Shown in pieces: positions 51,256 to 61,239 of a DNA stretch of 64,000 nt. The translations under genes were made by a program, and so were the position numbers. The notes under the pieces were generated by a model. That model ran no database searches, was not told the origin of the DNA, and saw only the letters and a list, made by a program, of their open reading frames with translations. Origin of the DNA: JANQOH01 sp965201155 (GTDB taxonomy: Bacteria > Pseudomonadota > Alphaproteobacteria > UBA7887); contig OZ241752.1 of the NCBI GenBank assembly GCA_965201155.1, positions 806,001 through 870,000 of the forward strand. Direction: 5' to 3'. The first letter of the stretch is position 1. Each line of letters begins with the position of its first letter.

Positions 51256-52254
51256 TCACGGACGGACAAACCCCACCTCGGCCTGCGCTTCCGCCAAAAC
51301 GGGAAGGGCGATCGCACGGGCGCGCTCGGCACCGTCACGCAACACGGCGTCGATCTCCGCCGGCGCCGCCGTCAGCCGCCGCATCTCGCCGCCAAGCGGA
51401 CCAAGCTCCGAAACTGCAAGCTCGGTCAGGCGCTCCTTGAACACGGAAAACGGCGCCCCCGCATATTCGGTGCATATGTCGGATACCGCGCGATCCGACA
51501 GTGATGCATAAATCCCGATCAGATTGGCCGCCTCCGGCCGCGTTTCCAACTCTTCCGGGGAGTCGGGTAGCGGCGCCGGGTCCGTTCGGGCCCGCCTGAT
51601 CTTCAACGCAATGGTATCGGCGCTGTCGGTCAGGTTGATGCGGGAATAATCCGACGGATCCGACTTGCTCATCTTCTTCGACCCGTCGCGCAAACTCATC
51701 ACCCGCGCTGCCGTGTCCAGAATGATCGGCTCCGGCTGTGGAAACAACGCGCAGGAAAACATGCTGTTGAACGCCTGCGCAATATCGCGCGAAAGCTCCA
51801 GATGCTGCTTCTGGTCCTCTCCCACCGGCACATGCGTCGCCTGGTAAAGCAGGATGTCCGCCGCCATCAGGTTGGGATACGCATAAAGCCCCACCGTCGC
51901 ATTGTCGCGGCGCTTGCCTGCTTTCTCCTTGAACTGCGTCATGCGATTCAGCCAGCCAAGGCGCGCCACACAGTTGAAAATCCATGCCAGTTCGGAATGG
52001 GCGCCAACCTGACTCTGATTGAAAATGATATTCGCCGCAGGGTCGATCCCCGCCGCAATCAGCCCGGCGCACACCTCGCGTGTATTCGCCGCCAGTTCCG
52101 CCGGATCCTGCGGCACCGTGATCGCATGCAAATCGACAATGCAGTAGAGGCAATCATAGTCGTCCTGCAGCCGCGCCCAATTGCGTATCGCCCCCAGATA
52201 ATTGCCGAGATGCAGATTACCGGTCGGTTGAACCCCTGAAAAAATTCGCGCCAT
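51256..52254 (-). CDS. trpS: Tryptophan-tRNA ligase
   Basis: A 332-residue class I aminoacyl-tRNA synthetase. It starts MARIFSGVQPTGNLHLGNYLG (HIGH motif HLGN), contains QVGAHSELAWIFNC and the KMSKS motif in SKKMSKSDPSD. Length and motifs are standard. It lies between TSUP and murJ on the minus strand, 48 bases after murJ. Confidence 0.97.
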   Translation of the reverse strand: MARIFSGVQPTGNLHLGNYLGAIRNWARLQDDYDCLYCIVDLHAITVPQDPAELAANTREVCAGLIAAGIDPAANIIFNQSQVGAHSELAWIFNCVARLGWLNRMTQFKEKAGKRRDNATVGLYAYPNLMAADILLYQATHVPVGEDQKQHLELSRDIAQAFNSMFSCALFPQPEPIILDTAARVMSLRDGSKKMSKSDPSDYSRINLTDSADTIALKIRRARTDPAPLPDSPEELETRPEAANLIGIYASLSDRAVSDICTEYAGAPFSVFKERLTELAVSELGPLGGEMRRLTAAPAEIDAVLRDGAERARAIALPVLAEAQAEVGFVRP

Positions 52255-52302
52255 CGCTGTCCTCCTTCGCGCCGCAGTGATACACGCCCGCAGCGCGGCC
52301 CG

Positions 52303-53889
52303 TCATTCATTTTCGATATTCGCCTGCGGCCGCGCCGCGCCCCGTCGCACCCCCGCACGCAAGGTTCGGAAATCATCTCTGTCTACGGCGCCGAAAATGA
52401 GTGCCGCCAGCGCGAAAACGCCCATCCCCACCGTCACCAGGAACGCCAGCGCCGCTGCACGCACAACCAGCCCTGCCACAAACCACGGCGCCAGCGCGCC
52501 CACCGTCAACCAGACCGCCGCCGCCATGACGGCAGCCGCCAACGCCGCGCGTGGCAGGCGCCGGCGCAAACGCGCATCGACCACAAGATGTCCGCGCCGA
52601 AACAATACAACCGCCAGAACCGTTACGTTCAGCCATGACGCCAGCACGCTCGCCACTGCAATGCCGACATGCGCCAGCGGCCCGATCAGCCACAGGCTCA
52701 GCGCGATATTGACGACAACGCACACCACCCCGATCTTGATCGGCGTGCTGGTGTCTTCACGCGCAAAAAATCCGGGCGCCAATATCTTCACCGCCACATA
52801 TGCAGGGAGTCCGGCCGCATAGGCTGCCAGTGCACCGGCCGTGGCCGCTGCGGCGGCGGCGTCAAACGCCCCATGCGCAAACAACGTGTTGACGATAGGG
52901 CCGGAAGCCACCGCCAGCGCCGCCGCCGCCGGCAGCGTCAGCAACAGTGCATATTCCAGCGCCCGATTCTGGCTGTCCGTGGCCGCCGCGTCTTCCCCGC
53001 CCCGCAATTGCCGCGTCAAGGTCGGCAGCAGCGCCGTGCCCATGGCGACGCCCACCACGCCTAAGGGCAATTGCACAATGCGATCGGCAAAATACAAATA
53101 CGAAATCGACCCCGCGGGCAGCAGCGATGCAATCACCACATCGGCTAACAAATTGATTTGTTGAACGCCTGCCCCGAGCGCAACCGGCGCCATCAGCAGC
53201 AGCAGACGTTTCACCGCCGGCGTCAGTCGCGGGCGCAATAGCGGCGGCAACAACCCCGACCGCCGGCAATTCCACACCAGCCAGAAGAATTGCAGTACGC
53301 CGGCCACCGCCACCGCCCCGGCCAGCGCATGGCCCGGTGTCGCCAGCGAATCGCGAAACACTGCGACCCCCGCAATCAGGCAGAAATTGAGCAGGAGCGG
53401 CGCTGCCGCCGCCGCCGCAAACCTGTCCACGCTGTTCAACATCCCGGAAAGCAGCGCCACCAGCGAAATGAACAGGAGATAGGGAAAGGTCAGCCGCGTA
53501 AGGGCGATCGTCAGCGCCAGCCGCTGCGGTTCATCCGCAAGGCCCGGTGCGGCCAGCCGGATCAGCCACGGCATGGCGAGTTCCGCGGCAATCACCAGCG
53601 CCAGCAGCGACCACAGCAGCACCGCCAGCGCCTCGCCCGCGAACTGCCGCGCCGCCGGCGTCCCCTCGGTCTTCACGCGACCCGCGAACATCGGCACGAA
53701 CGCGAGGTTGAACGCCCCTTCCGCAAACAATCGGCGAAACAGATTGGGCAATTTGAAAGCGATAAAAAAGGCGTCGCCGACAAGTCCCGCGCCAATATGT
53801 CGCGCGATCAGGATGTCACGCAAAAACCCGAGAATGCGGGAGGCAAGCGTATAAAAGCCGACCGTGGCGGCAAACCGAACCAGCGCCAC
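52303..53889 (-). CDS. murJ: Lipid II flippase MurJ (MviN)
   Basis: A 528-residue polytopic membrane protein with about 14 hydrophobic segments. The N-terminal TLASRILGFLRDILIARHIGAG and FFIAFKLPNLFRRLFAEGAFNLAFVP (in parts) are the MurJ signature, including the Arg residues of the central cavity. It flips lipid II to the periplasm. It uses a GTG start at 53889 and follows glnD by 11 bases. Confidence 0.96.
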   Translation of the reverse strand: MALVRFAATVGFYTLASRILGFLRDILIARHIGAGLVGDAFFIAFKLPNLFRRLFAEGAFNLAFVPMFAGRVKTEGTPAARQFAGEALAVLLWSLLALVIAAELAMPWLIRLAAPGLADEPQRLALTIALTRLTFPYLLFISLVALLSGMLNSVDRFAAAAAAPLLLNFCLIAGVAVFRDSLATPGHALAGAVAVAGVLQFFWLVWNCRRSGLLPPLLRPRLTPAVKRLLLLMAPVALGAGVQQINLLADVVIASLLPAGSISYLYFADRIVQLPLGVVGVAMGTALLPTLTRQLRGGEDAAATDSQNRALEYALLLTLPAAAALAVASGPIVNTLFAHGAFDAAAAAATAGALAAYAAGLPAYVAVKILAPGFFAREDTSTPIKIGVVCVVVNIALSLWLIGPLAHVGIAVASVLASWLNVTVLAVVLFRRGHLVVDARLRRRLPRAALAAAVMAAAVWLTVGALAPWFVAGLVVRAAALAFLVTVGMGVFALAALIFGAVDRDDFRTLRAGVRRGAARPQANIENE

Positions 53890-53900
53890 GGGGTAAGCGC

Positions 53901-56654
53901 CTATTCCGCCGCCGCTACCGCCTGGCTCGCCACTACGCCGCTGCGAACCGCCGCCAGCAAGGTCTCCCTGATCTCCGCAATCCGTGCCTCGGCAGTCACT
54001 TTCATCCCGAAAACGTCCTTGACGTAAAACACATCAACCGCGCTTTCGCCATAGGTGTTGATGCGCGCGCTGTCCAACGCCAGCCGCAATTCCACGAGCG
54101 CCCGCGTCACGTCGAACAACAACCCGGGGCGGTCGCGCGCATTGAGTTCGATCACGGTATGCGATGCCGAAGCCCGATTGTCGATCAGCACGCGCGGCTC
54201 CACCTTGAATACCGACAGGCGGCTGTTCCACAGCGCCTGCTCCCGCTCGGCAATCGCGGTCTGCGGCTTGAAATCCCGCGCCAGTGTATTCTCTATCGTT
54301 TCCGGCAGGCGCGCCAGCAGGGTCGGTTCATCAAACGCCTTGCCGTCAATCCCCTGCACCCACAGCGTGTCGAGAACCATGCCGTCGCGCGTACTGAACA
54401 ATCGCGCTTCGACAATCGTCGCACCGCACACCGTCAAGGCCCCGGCAATTCCCGCAAACAATGCCGGATGGCCCGGTGCGTAGACCGTCACTTCGGTAAC
54501 CGAGCGAAACTGGTCAACGCGCGTTTCCACCGTCAGCGGGGCCGAGTCGGCGTCCCCCCGCCGTATCAGTGCCGCATGGCGCGCGTGAACCTTGGCGTTG
54601 AAACTGAGCAGATAACGCGGATACATCCGGTCGAGATATCCTTGCACCTCCGCTTCCGGCCAGTCTGCCAGCGCCTCTCTCAGCGCTGCCGCCGCCCCTT
54701 CCAGACGCTGCGCCTGGTCGGCCAGCGTATCGCCGCCCGTCATCACCGCCTCCGCCTGGTAATACAGGCTGCGCAGCAACTGCCCTTTCCAGCCATTCCA
54801 GACATTCGGACCGACCGCACGAATATCGGCTACCGTCAGCACCAGCAGCAGGCGCAGCCGTTGCGGAGACCGGACGATACCGATGAAATTCTCGATCGTC
54901 CTCGGGTCTGAAATGTCGCGATTGAACGCCACCGACGAGAACAGGAGATGATACTCCACCAGCCAGGCAATCGTTTCCGTCTCCTCTGCCGTGCAGCCCA
55001 GCCGCGGCGCCAAGCGCCGCGCCGTGCGGGCCCCCAGCACCGAATGATTGCCGCCGCGCCCCTTTGCTATGTCATGCAGGAACAACGCGATATAGAGAAC
55101 CTTCCGCGACAGCACCTCATGTACGATCTCGGTCGCCAGCGGCAATGAGTCGGCCAGCGCACCCTGTTCGATGCGCGACAATATGCCGATGGCGAAAATC
55201 GTGTGCTCGTCCACCGTATAGACGTGATACATGTCGTGCTGGGTCTGCGCGACGACCCGCCCGAACGCCGGAATGAAACGCCCCAGAACACCGGCTTCAT
55301 TCATCCGCCGCAAGGTGGTCTCCGGATCCCCCTTGTGAGTCAGCATCTCCACGAACAGGCGGTTTGCTTCCGGCACGGACCGCAGCCGCGCATCGATGCG
55401 CGGCAGGTTGCGCGTGATCAGCATCAGCGCGCGCGGATGTATGTCGAGACCGCGCTCCTGCGCAACATGAAACAGCCGCAGCATGTCGAGCGGGCGCTGC
55501 TCGAAAACATCATCATCCGCAACCGTCAACCGCCCGTGGTCGACCCGGAACCCGTCCACCTCGCGTTGCAGGAGGCTGAGCACCGGTGCCGGGAACAGCG
55601 GCCGCCGCACATGTTCCGCCTCGATCGCCGCACAGAATATCCGCGTCAGGTCGCCGACCGTCTTGGCAATCAGATAATAGTCTTTCATGAATTGTTCGAC
55701 ATCGGCGCTGTCCGCATGTCCGCGCGCATGAAGCGCTTCGGCCACAGCAATCTGGCTGTCGAACGTCAGGCGTTCTTCCGCCCTGTCATACAGATAATGC
55801 AGATGAAACCGCACATCCCACAAGAAACGGTGGGCGCGCTCGAACATCTCGAATTCGTCTTCGGTGAGTACCCCTCGCTCCACCAACTCGCGTACATCGT
55901 CCACGCGATACAGATATTTGGCAATCCAGAACAGCGTATGCAGGTCACGCAGCCCGCCCTTGCCATCCTTCAGATTGGGCTCCACGACATAGCGCGAGTC
56001 GCCCATTCGTTGATGCCGCGCATCGCGTTCCTCGAGTTTTGCAGTGATGAACGCGCGCCCGCTGCCCGCAACCAGGTCTTTCGCGAAACGCCGGCGAAGC
56101 TCCAGATACAGCGGTTGATCGCCATAAATATAGCGCGACTCCAGGAGCGCAGTGCGAATGGTGATATCCCGCCGCGCCCGCGCCAGGGACTCGTCGATCG
56201 ATCGCGTCGCCTGCCCCACCGTGAGACCCAGGTCCCACAGCATGTAGAGCATGTGTTCGACGATCTGTTCGCCGCGCGGCGTCCGCTTGTAAGGCGTGAG
56301 GAACAACAGGTCCACATCGGAGAAAGGCGCCAGCTCACCCCGTCCGTAACCGCCCACCGCTACCAGCGCCAGCCGGTCCGCGGCCGTCGGATTCGGTTCC
56401 GGAAACACCCGCCCGGCAGCATGGTCGAATAACAGCGCGAGCAATTGATCAATCAGAAAGGCGTTCGCCGCCGCCGCCGCAGACCCGTCTCCGCTGCGGT
56501 CGAACCGTCGCCGGATCTCCGCCCGCCCGCCGGCCAGCGCTTCCTTCAGACAGTCCAGAATTCCCTCCCGGTCCGCGCACTCGGAAGACTCCAACACCGC
56601 TGTCAGACGCCGCCGGTCGATAATGGCCCGCCTGTCCGCAATTCGAACTGTCAA
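53901..56654 (-). CDS. glnD: [Protein-PII] uridylyltransferase/uridylyl-removing enzyme GlnD
   Basis: A 917-residue nitrogen sensor. Domains in order are the nucleotidyltransferase (GGYGRGELAPFSDVDLLFL near residue 101), a helical linker, the HD hydrolase (FLHDIAKGRGGNH), and two C-terminal ACT domains that bind glutamine. It uridylylates PII proteins when nitrogen is limiting and reverses this when glutamine is high. I chose the TTG at 56654 because GGAGG lies 6 bases upstream; the frame begins at an earlier TTG (56666), which itself overlaps that site. Confidence 0.96.
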   Translation of the reverse strand: MTVRIADRRAIIDRRRLTAVLESSECADREGILDCLKEALAGGRAEIRRRFDRSGDGSAAAAANAFLIDQLLALLFDHAAGRVFPEPNPTAADRLALVAVGGYGRGELAPFSDVDLLFLTPYKRTPRGEQIVEHMLYMLWDLGLTVGQATRSIDESLARARRDITIRTALLESRYIYGDQPLYLELRRRFAKDLVAGSGRAFITAKLEERDARHQRMGDSRYVVEPNLKDGKGGLRDLHTLFWIAKYLYRVDDVRELVERGVLTEDEFEMFERAHRFLWDVRFHLHYLYDRAEERLTFDSQIAVAEALHARGHADSADVEQFMKDYYLIAKTVGDLTRIFCAAIEAEHVRRPLFPAPVLSLLQREVDGFRVDHGRLTVADDDVFEQRPLDMLRLFHVAQERGLDIHPRALMLITRNLPRIDARLRSVPEANRLFVEMLTHKGDPETTLRRMNEAGVLGRFIPAFGRVVAQTQHDMYHVYTVDEHTIFAIGILSRIEQGALADSLPLATEIVHEVLSRKVLYIALFLHDIAKGRGGNHSVLGARTARRLAPRLGCTAEETETIAWLVEYHLLFSSVAFNRDISDPRTIENFIGIVRSPQRLRLLLVLTVADIRAVGPNVWNGWKGQLLRSLYYQAEAVMTGGDTLADQAQRLEGAAAALREALADWPEAEVQGYLDRMYPRYLLSFNAKVHARHAALIRRGDADSAPLTVETRVDQFRSVTEVTVYAPGHPALFAGIAGALTVCGATIVEARLFSTRDGMVLDTLWVQGIDGKAFDEPTLLARLPETIENTLARDFKPQTAIAEREQALWNSRLSVFKVEPRVLIDNRASASHTVIELNARDRPGLLFDVTRALVELRLALDSARINTYGESAVDVFYVKDVFGMKVTAEARIAEIRETLLAAVRSGVVASQAVAAAE

Positions 56655-56726
56655 GACATCCTCCAACCCAACCCGCGCGATCGCGAGAGTAGCAGGATTA
56701 CGCCGTCATCGCACTGCCGCGCAGCC

Positions 56727-57440
56727 TCACGAACCCGACCCGCACTGCAACCGCCAATCCATGGGCGGCAGGCCGTTGGCCACCAGCCAGATATTCGTCC
56801 GCGAGAAATGCCGGCAACCCAGAAATCCGCGACGCGCCGACAGGGGCGAGGGATGCGGGGCAGTCAGTACATGGTGGCGGGTGCGGTCGATGAACCGGCC
56901 CTTCTCCTGCGCGTCGCGGCCCCACAAGAGGAAAACCAGCTTGTCTCTTTCCCGGTTCAGATCACCGACGATCCTGTCCGTGAAGCGTTCCCAGCCCCGG
57001 TTGCGGTGCGAACCGGCCTTGCCGGCCTCAACCGTGAGAACACTGTTCAACAGGAACACTCCACGGTCCGCCCACGGCTTCAGATGGCCGTGGGGCGCCA
57101 ATGGCAGGCCAAGGTCGGATGTCAGCTCGCGAAAAATGTTCTTCAGCGACGGAGGCGGCGGGGTTTCCGGCCGAACGGAAAACGCCAGGCCGTGGGCCTG
57201 GCCCGGCCCATGATACGGATCCTGTCCCAGAATCACGACCTTGACCTTGTCGAACGACAGCGACAGGGCGCGGAAATATTCGTCAGGCTCAGGAAAAATC
57301 CGCTTCCCCGCGCTTCGCTCGCGCTGCAGGAAAGCCGCCAGTTCGGTCATGTAATCCTTGTCGAACTCGGCGCAGAGGCGCGTCAGCCACGACGCGGCCA
57401 TGCAGCGCTGGTCGAACATGCGTGCGCCGGGGCAGTTCAC
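56727..57440 (-). CDS. ung: Uracil-DNA glycosylase (family 1)
   Basis: A 237-residue base-excision repair enzyme. It has VVILGQDPYHGPGQAHGLAFSV (the water-activating Asp and uracil pocket), FLLNSVLTVEAGKAGSH and the leucine loop HHVLTAPHPSPLS. The GTG at 57440 overlaps the gatB stop (GTGA), favouring it over Met codons at 57419 and 57401, which lack ribosome binding sites. It is the last gene of the gatC-gatA-gatB-ung run. Confidence 0.96.
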   Translation of the reverse strand: MNCPGARMFDQRCMAASWLTRLCAEFDKDYMTELAAFLQRERSAGKRIFPEPDEYFRALSLSFDKVKVVILGQDPYHGPGQAHGLAFSVRPETPPPPSLKNIFRELTSDLGLPLAPHGHLKPWADRGVFLLNSVLTVEAGKAGSHRNRGWERFTDRIVGDLNRERDKLVFLLWGRDAQEKGRFIDRTRHHVLTAPHPSPLSARRGFLGCRHFSRTNIWLVANGLPPMDWRLQCGSGS

Positions 57441-58906
57441 GCGCGCAGCTTGCGGCGCAGTATCTCGTTGGCGGTCTTCGGGTCGGCCTTGCCGCGCGTC
57501 GCCTTCATGACCTGGCCGACAAAGAACCCGAGGAGTTTTTCCTTTCCGCCCCTGAATTCCGCGGCCTGCCGGGGATGCGCGGCAATAATGCGGTCGATCT
57601 CGCCCTCGATCTCGGCCGTGTCGGTCACCAGAGCCAGTCCCTGCTCCTCAACGATCGCGGCGGGATCGCCCCCGGTCTCGAACATGGTGTCAAAAACCTG
57701 CCGCGCCATGCGCTGCGACACGGCCCCCTCGGTCACCATGTCAAGCAGGCGGCGAAGCGCTTCCGGCGCTACCGGCGAGTCGGCAAAGCTCAGCCCGGCG
57801 CGATTGAGCGCGCCGGTGACTACTCCCGTGACCCAGTTTGCGGCCTGCCGCGCATCCCCGCCCTCTGCTGCCTTCTCGAAATAGTCAGCGCGCGCGCCGC
57901 TCGCCACGAGCTGCCGTGCCTCGTCGGTACTCAGTCCATAGTCTTCGCGAAAACGGGCTTCCCGCGCATCCGGTAATTCGGGAAGCGACTCCGCCAGCCG
58001 CGCAATGCGCGCTTCCGACAGCACCAGGGGCAACAGGTCCGGATCGGGAAAATAGCGGTAATCATGCGCTTCTTCCTTCGATCGCATCGACCGTGTGACA
58101 CCGCGCTCGGCATCGAACAGGCGAGTTTCCTGCGCCACCGTACCGCCGTCCTCGACAATGCCGATCTGGCGCTCCGCCTCGTGCGCTACGGCGCGGGCAA
58201 GAAACCGCATGGAGTTGAGATTCTTGATCTCGCAGCGCGTGCCCAGCGGCGCCCCCGGCCGCCGCACCGACACATTCGCATCAGCGCGCAGCGACCCCTG
58301 TTCCATATTGCCGTCGCACGTACCGATGGCGCGCAGAATTGCGCGCAAGTGGCCAAGAAACTGGGCCGCTTCCTCGCCTGAGCGCAGATCGGGTTCGGAA
58401 ACGATCTCCATCAACGGCACGCCCGCACGATTGAGATCCACATGCGTCCTGGCCGGATGACGGTCATGCAGGCTCTTGCCGGCATCCTGCTCCAGATGAA
58501 TGCGCGTGATGCCCACTGCCCGTTCGCCCCTTCCGCCCGCCAGCGGCACGCGCACCACGCCCTTGCCGATGATGGGCCGCGTATATTGCGAAATCTGATA
58601 CCCCTGCGGCAGGTCGGGATAAAAGTAGTTCTTGCGGTCGAACACCGACACGCGGTTGATCTCGGCGCCCAGCGCCACACCTGTACGAACAGCCTGATCC
58701 ACAACACGGTCGTTGAGAACCGGCAACATGCCGGGCATCGCCGCATCGACCAGCGACACCTGGTCGTTGGGCGGGCCGCCAAAGGCCGAGGAAGCGCCGG
58801 AAAACAGCTTCGATTTCACCGCCACCTGCGCATGCACCTCAAGCCCGACCACCACCTCCCATGCGCCGGTACGGCCGTCCACCAGCGGTGCCGGAGCGCC
58901 CGTCAT
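57437..58906 (-). CDS. gatB: Asp-tRNA(Asn)/Glu-tRNA(Gln) amidotransferase subunit B
   Basis: A 489-residue GatB, the kinase and tRNA-binding subunit that converts Glu-tRNA(Gln) to Gln-tRNA(Gln). The core has VGLEVHAQVAVKSKLFSG, RKNYFYPDLPQGYQISQ and AGVPLMEIVSEPD; the C-terminal YqeY-like tail domain binds tRNA (FFVGQVMKATRGKADP). The ATG overlaps the gatA stop (ATGA). Confidence 0.98.
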   Translation of the reverse strand: MTGAPAPLVDGRTGAWEVVVGLEVHAQVAVKSKLFSGASSAFGGPPNDQVSLVDAAMPGMLPVLNDRVVDQAVRTGVALGAEINRVSVFDRKNYFYPDLPQGYQISQYTRPIIGKGVVRVPLAGGRGERAVGITRIHLEQDAGKSLHDRHPARTHVDLNRAGVPLMEIVSEPDLRSGEEAAQFLGHLRAILRAIGTCDGNMEQGSLRADANVSVRRPGAPLGTRCEIKNLNSMRFLARAVAHEAERQIGIVEDGGTVAQETRLFDAERGVTRSMRSKEEAHDYRYFPDPDLLPLVLSEARIARLAESLPELPDAREARFREDYGLSTDEARQLVASGARADYFEKAAEGGDARQAANWVTGVVTGALNRAGLSFADSPVAPEALRRLLDMVTEGAVSQRMARQVFDTMFETGGDPAAIVEEQGLALVTDTAEIEGEIDRIIAAHPRQAAEFRGGKEKLLGFFVGQVMKATRGKADPKTANEILRRKLRA

Positions 58907-60405
58907 GCGCCACCGTCGACGGTGAACGCGGGCACCGCATCAAACGCCGCAGCATCTTCCAGCACGGCGCCGGCGCACAACACGGTTTCCTCGTCGAACG
59001 GACGCCCGATCAATTGCAGACCGAGCGGCAGACCGTCCGCCGACAGGCCCGCGGGCACTGAAAGCGCCGGCAAGCCGGCAAGACTCGACGGCACCGTAAA
59101 CACATCATTGAGATACATCGCCACCGGATCATCCATGCGTTCCCCCACCGGGAAAGCGGGAAACGGACAGGTCGGAGTCAGTACTAGATCAACATTCTCG
59201 AACGCCCGTGAGAAATCCTGCGCGATCAGCCGCCGCACGCGCTGGGCGCGAAGATAGTAGGCGTCATAATAGCCGGCGGAAAGAACATAGGAGCCGATCA
59301 TGACGCGGCGCCGCACTTCCGCGCCGAATCCTTCCCCGCGCGTCCGTTCATATTGGTCGATCAGATCGTCGCCGGCCACGCGCAAGCCGTACCGCACGCC
59401 GTCATAACGCGCCAGGTTCGACGAAGCCTCTGCCGGCGCAATGATATAATAAGCCGGCAGCGCGTAGCGCGTAAACGGCAGACTGATCGGGCGAACCTGC
59501 GCGCCCGCCTCCCGCAACCAGTCCACGCCCCTTTCCCAGAGTGCGTCGATTTCTCCGGCCATACCGTCCAGGCGGTATTCTCCGGGAACCCCCACCGTGA
59601 GACCGCGAATATCCCCCGTGAGCGCCGCTTCATAGTCCGGCACCGCGCGGTTGACCGAGGTTGAGTCCCGCGGGTCATGCCCGGCCATCGCGGTCAGTGC
59701 GATGGCAGCGTCGCGCACCGTGCGCGTCAACGGCCCCGCCTGATCGAGCGAACTGGCAAACGCGATGATCCCCCAGCGCGAACAGCGCCCATAAGTGGGC
59801 TTCAGGCCCACAACACCGCAAAATGCCGCTGGCTGGCGGATCGAACCGCCCGTATCGGTGCCGAGCGCCAGCGGCACGGCGCGCGCTGCAACCAGCGCCG
59901 CCGAGCCGCCGGAGGAGCCGCCGGGCACCAGCGGGCGCGTATCGCCGCGCCGTCGCCAGGGGTTGTGAGTTACCCCGTAATGACTCGTGACGGTGGAAGA
60001 CCCCATGGCGAACTCGTCAAGATTCGCCTTGCCGCAGGGCAGCGCACCGGCTTTGAAAAGGCGAGCCGTAACCCCCGATTCATAAGACGGCACGAAGCCG
60101 TCAAGAATGCGCGAGGCAGCGGTGGTCGCCACACCGGCGGTACAGAACAGATCCTTGACCGCCACGGGAATGCCGTCCAGCACTCCCGCCTCGCCGCGCG
60201 ATCTGCGCGCGTCGGAGTCCGCAGCGGCTGCGCACGCCGCTGCCGGAGTTGTATTGATCCAGGCATTGAGCGGTGCCGCAGCCTCGGCAGCGGCGTTATG
60301 CGCCTCCGCCAGCGCCGCCGCATTCACCGCGCCGGCCGCCAGTGCATCCCGCATTTCGGCCAGCGTGGCGCCGACAAAGGCGCCGCCGCCCGCGCCGGCG
60401 CTCAC
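58903..60405 (-). CDS. gatA: Asp-tRNA(Asn)/Glu-tRNA(Gln) amidotransferase subunit A
   Basis: A 500-residue amidase-signature enzyme that releases ammonia from glutamine for GatB. The Ser-cisSer-Lys triad fits K84 (GIPVAVKDLF), S164 (VPGGSSGGSAA) and S188 (TDTGGSIRQPA). The GTG start overlaps the gatC stop (GTGA), so all three subunits are translationally coupled. Confidence 0.98.
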   Translation of the reverse strand: MSAGAGGGAFVGATLAEMRDALAAGAVNAAALAEAHNAAAEAAAPLNAWINTTPAAACAAAADSDARRSRGEAGVLDGIPVAVKDLFCTAGVATTAASRILDGFVPSYESGVTARLFKAGALPCGKANLDEFAMGSSTVTSHYGVTHNPWRRRGDTRPLVPGGSSGGSAALVAARAVPLALGTDTGGSIRQPAAFCGVVGLKPTYGRCSRWGIIAFASSLDQAGPLTRTVRDAAIALTAMAGHDPRDSTSVNRAVPDYEAALTGDIRGLTVGVPGEYRLDGMAGEIDALWERGVDWLREAGAQVRPISLPFTRYALPAYYIIAPAEASSNLARYDGVRYGLRVAGDDLIDQYERTRGEGFGAEVRRRVMIGSYVLSAGYYDAYYLRAQRVRRLIAQDFSRAFENVDLVLTPTCPFPAFPVGERMDDPVAMYLNDVFTVPSSLAGLPALSVPAGLSADGLPLGLQLIGRPFDEETVLCAGAVLEDAAAFDAVPAFTVDGGA

Positions 60406-60689
60406 TCGATCACCTTCGGCACAACGAAATGATCGTCCTCCGCTTCTGGCGCATTGGCGAGAATGCGCGCCGCATACCCGCCGTCCAGTACCTCGTCGGG
60501 GCGCGCAGGCAGGGTAGAATCCACTACGCCAGCCAAGGGTTCAACGCCGGCAGTATCAACCTCGTTGAGTGTCTCGATCCAGCCGAGAATGCCCGATAAT
60601 TCACCCGCAAGAGTGTCAAGTTCCTCGTCCGACACGCGAACCCGCGCCAGCCGCGCAATGCGGCGCACATCGTCTCTGTTCAGCGTCAA
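60402..60689 (-). CDS. gatC: Asp-tRNA(Asn)/Glu-tRNA(Gln) amidotransferase subunit C
   Basis: A 95-residue small subunit that holds GatA and GatB together. It shows DVRRIARLARVRVSDEELDTLAGEL and GVEPLAGVVDSTLP, with a normal C-terminal FVVPKVIE. A TTG start at 60689 is chosen because GGAGG lies 5 bases upstream and the resulting length is exactly typical. The frame continues 41 codons upstream without family sequence. Confidence 0.95.
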   Translation of the reverse strand: MTLNRDDVRRIARLARVRVSDEELDTLAGELSGILGWIETLNEVDTAGVEPLAGVVDSTLPARPDEVLDGGYAARILANAPEAEDDHFVVPKVIE

Positions 60690-60745
60690 CCGCGCCTCCT
60701 TCGGGAATGAACCGCGCGGAGCCTGCCCCGCGTCACCCGCGGGAC

Positions 60746-61210
60746 TCAGCCCTGACGATAGGCCACCGACACCGTCTCCGCCACGCAGACCGGCCGGTCG
60801 GAACCTTCGCACTCGATCGTGACATCACTCGTCACGCGCAGCCCGTTATTCTTCACATCCTCGGCATTTTTGAGGCGCAGCCGCGTGCGGACCCGGCTGC
60901 CGGCGGGCACCGGCGCGGTGAAGCGAATACGGTTGCTGCCATAATTCAGCCCGTGCACAACACCTTCTATGCGATAGATTTCATACACCATTTGCGGCAG
61001 CAGCGAGAGGGTCAGATAGCCATGCGCGATGGTCTTGCCGCCCGGCAATTCGCGCGCCGCCCGCTCACGATCAACATGAATCCATTGGAAATCACCCGTC
61101 GCCTCGGCAAACTTGTCGATGCGCTCCTGCGTAACGTCCACCCACGAACTGACACCGATCTCCTCGCCCACAAGCGACTTCATCGCTTCAAAACTCTCGA
61201 TCACACGCAC
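60746..61210 (-). CDS. MaoC family dehydratase (hot-dog fold)
   Basis: A 154-residue hot-dog fold enzyme with the hydratase motif FAEATGDFQWIHVDRERA and GKTIAHGYLTLSLLP, typical of (R)-specific enoyl-CoA hydratase-like proteins. It probably hydrates a 2-enoyl-CoA. The GTG at 61210 has AAGGAG 6 bases upstream, better than the TTG at 61243 where the frame begins. It lies between gatC and the cupin gene on the same strand. Confidence 0.9.
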   Translation of the reverse strand: MRVIESFEAMKSLVGEEIGVSSWVDVTQERIDKFAEATGDFQWIHVDRERAARELPGGKTIAHGYLTLSLLPQMVYEIYRIEGVVHGLNYGSNRIRFTAPVPAGSRVRTRLRLKNAEDVKNNGLRVTSDVTIECEGSDRPVCVAETVSVAYRQG

Positions 61211-61239
61211 GGCACTCTCCTTGTCTGACGGCGGCAGGA

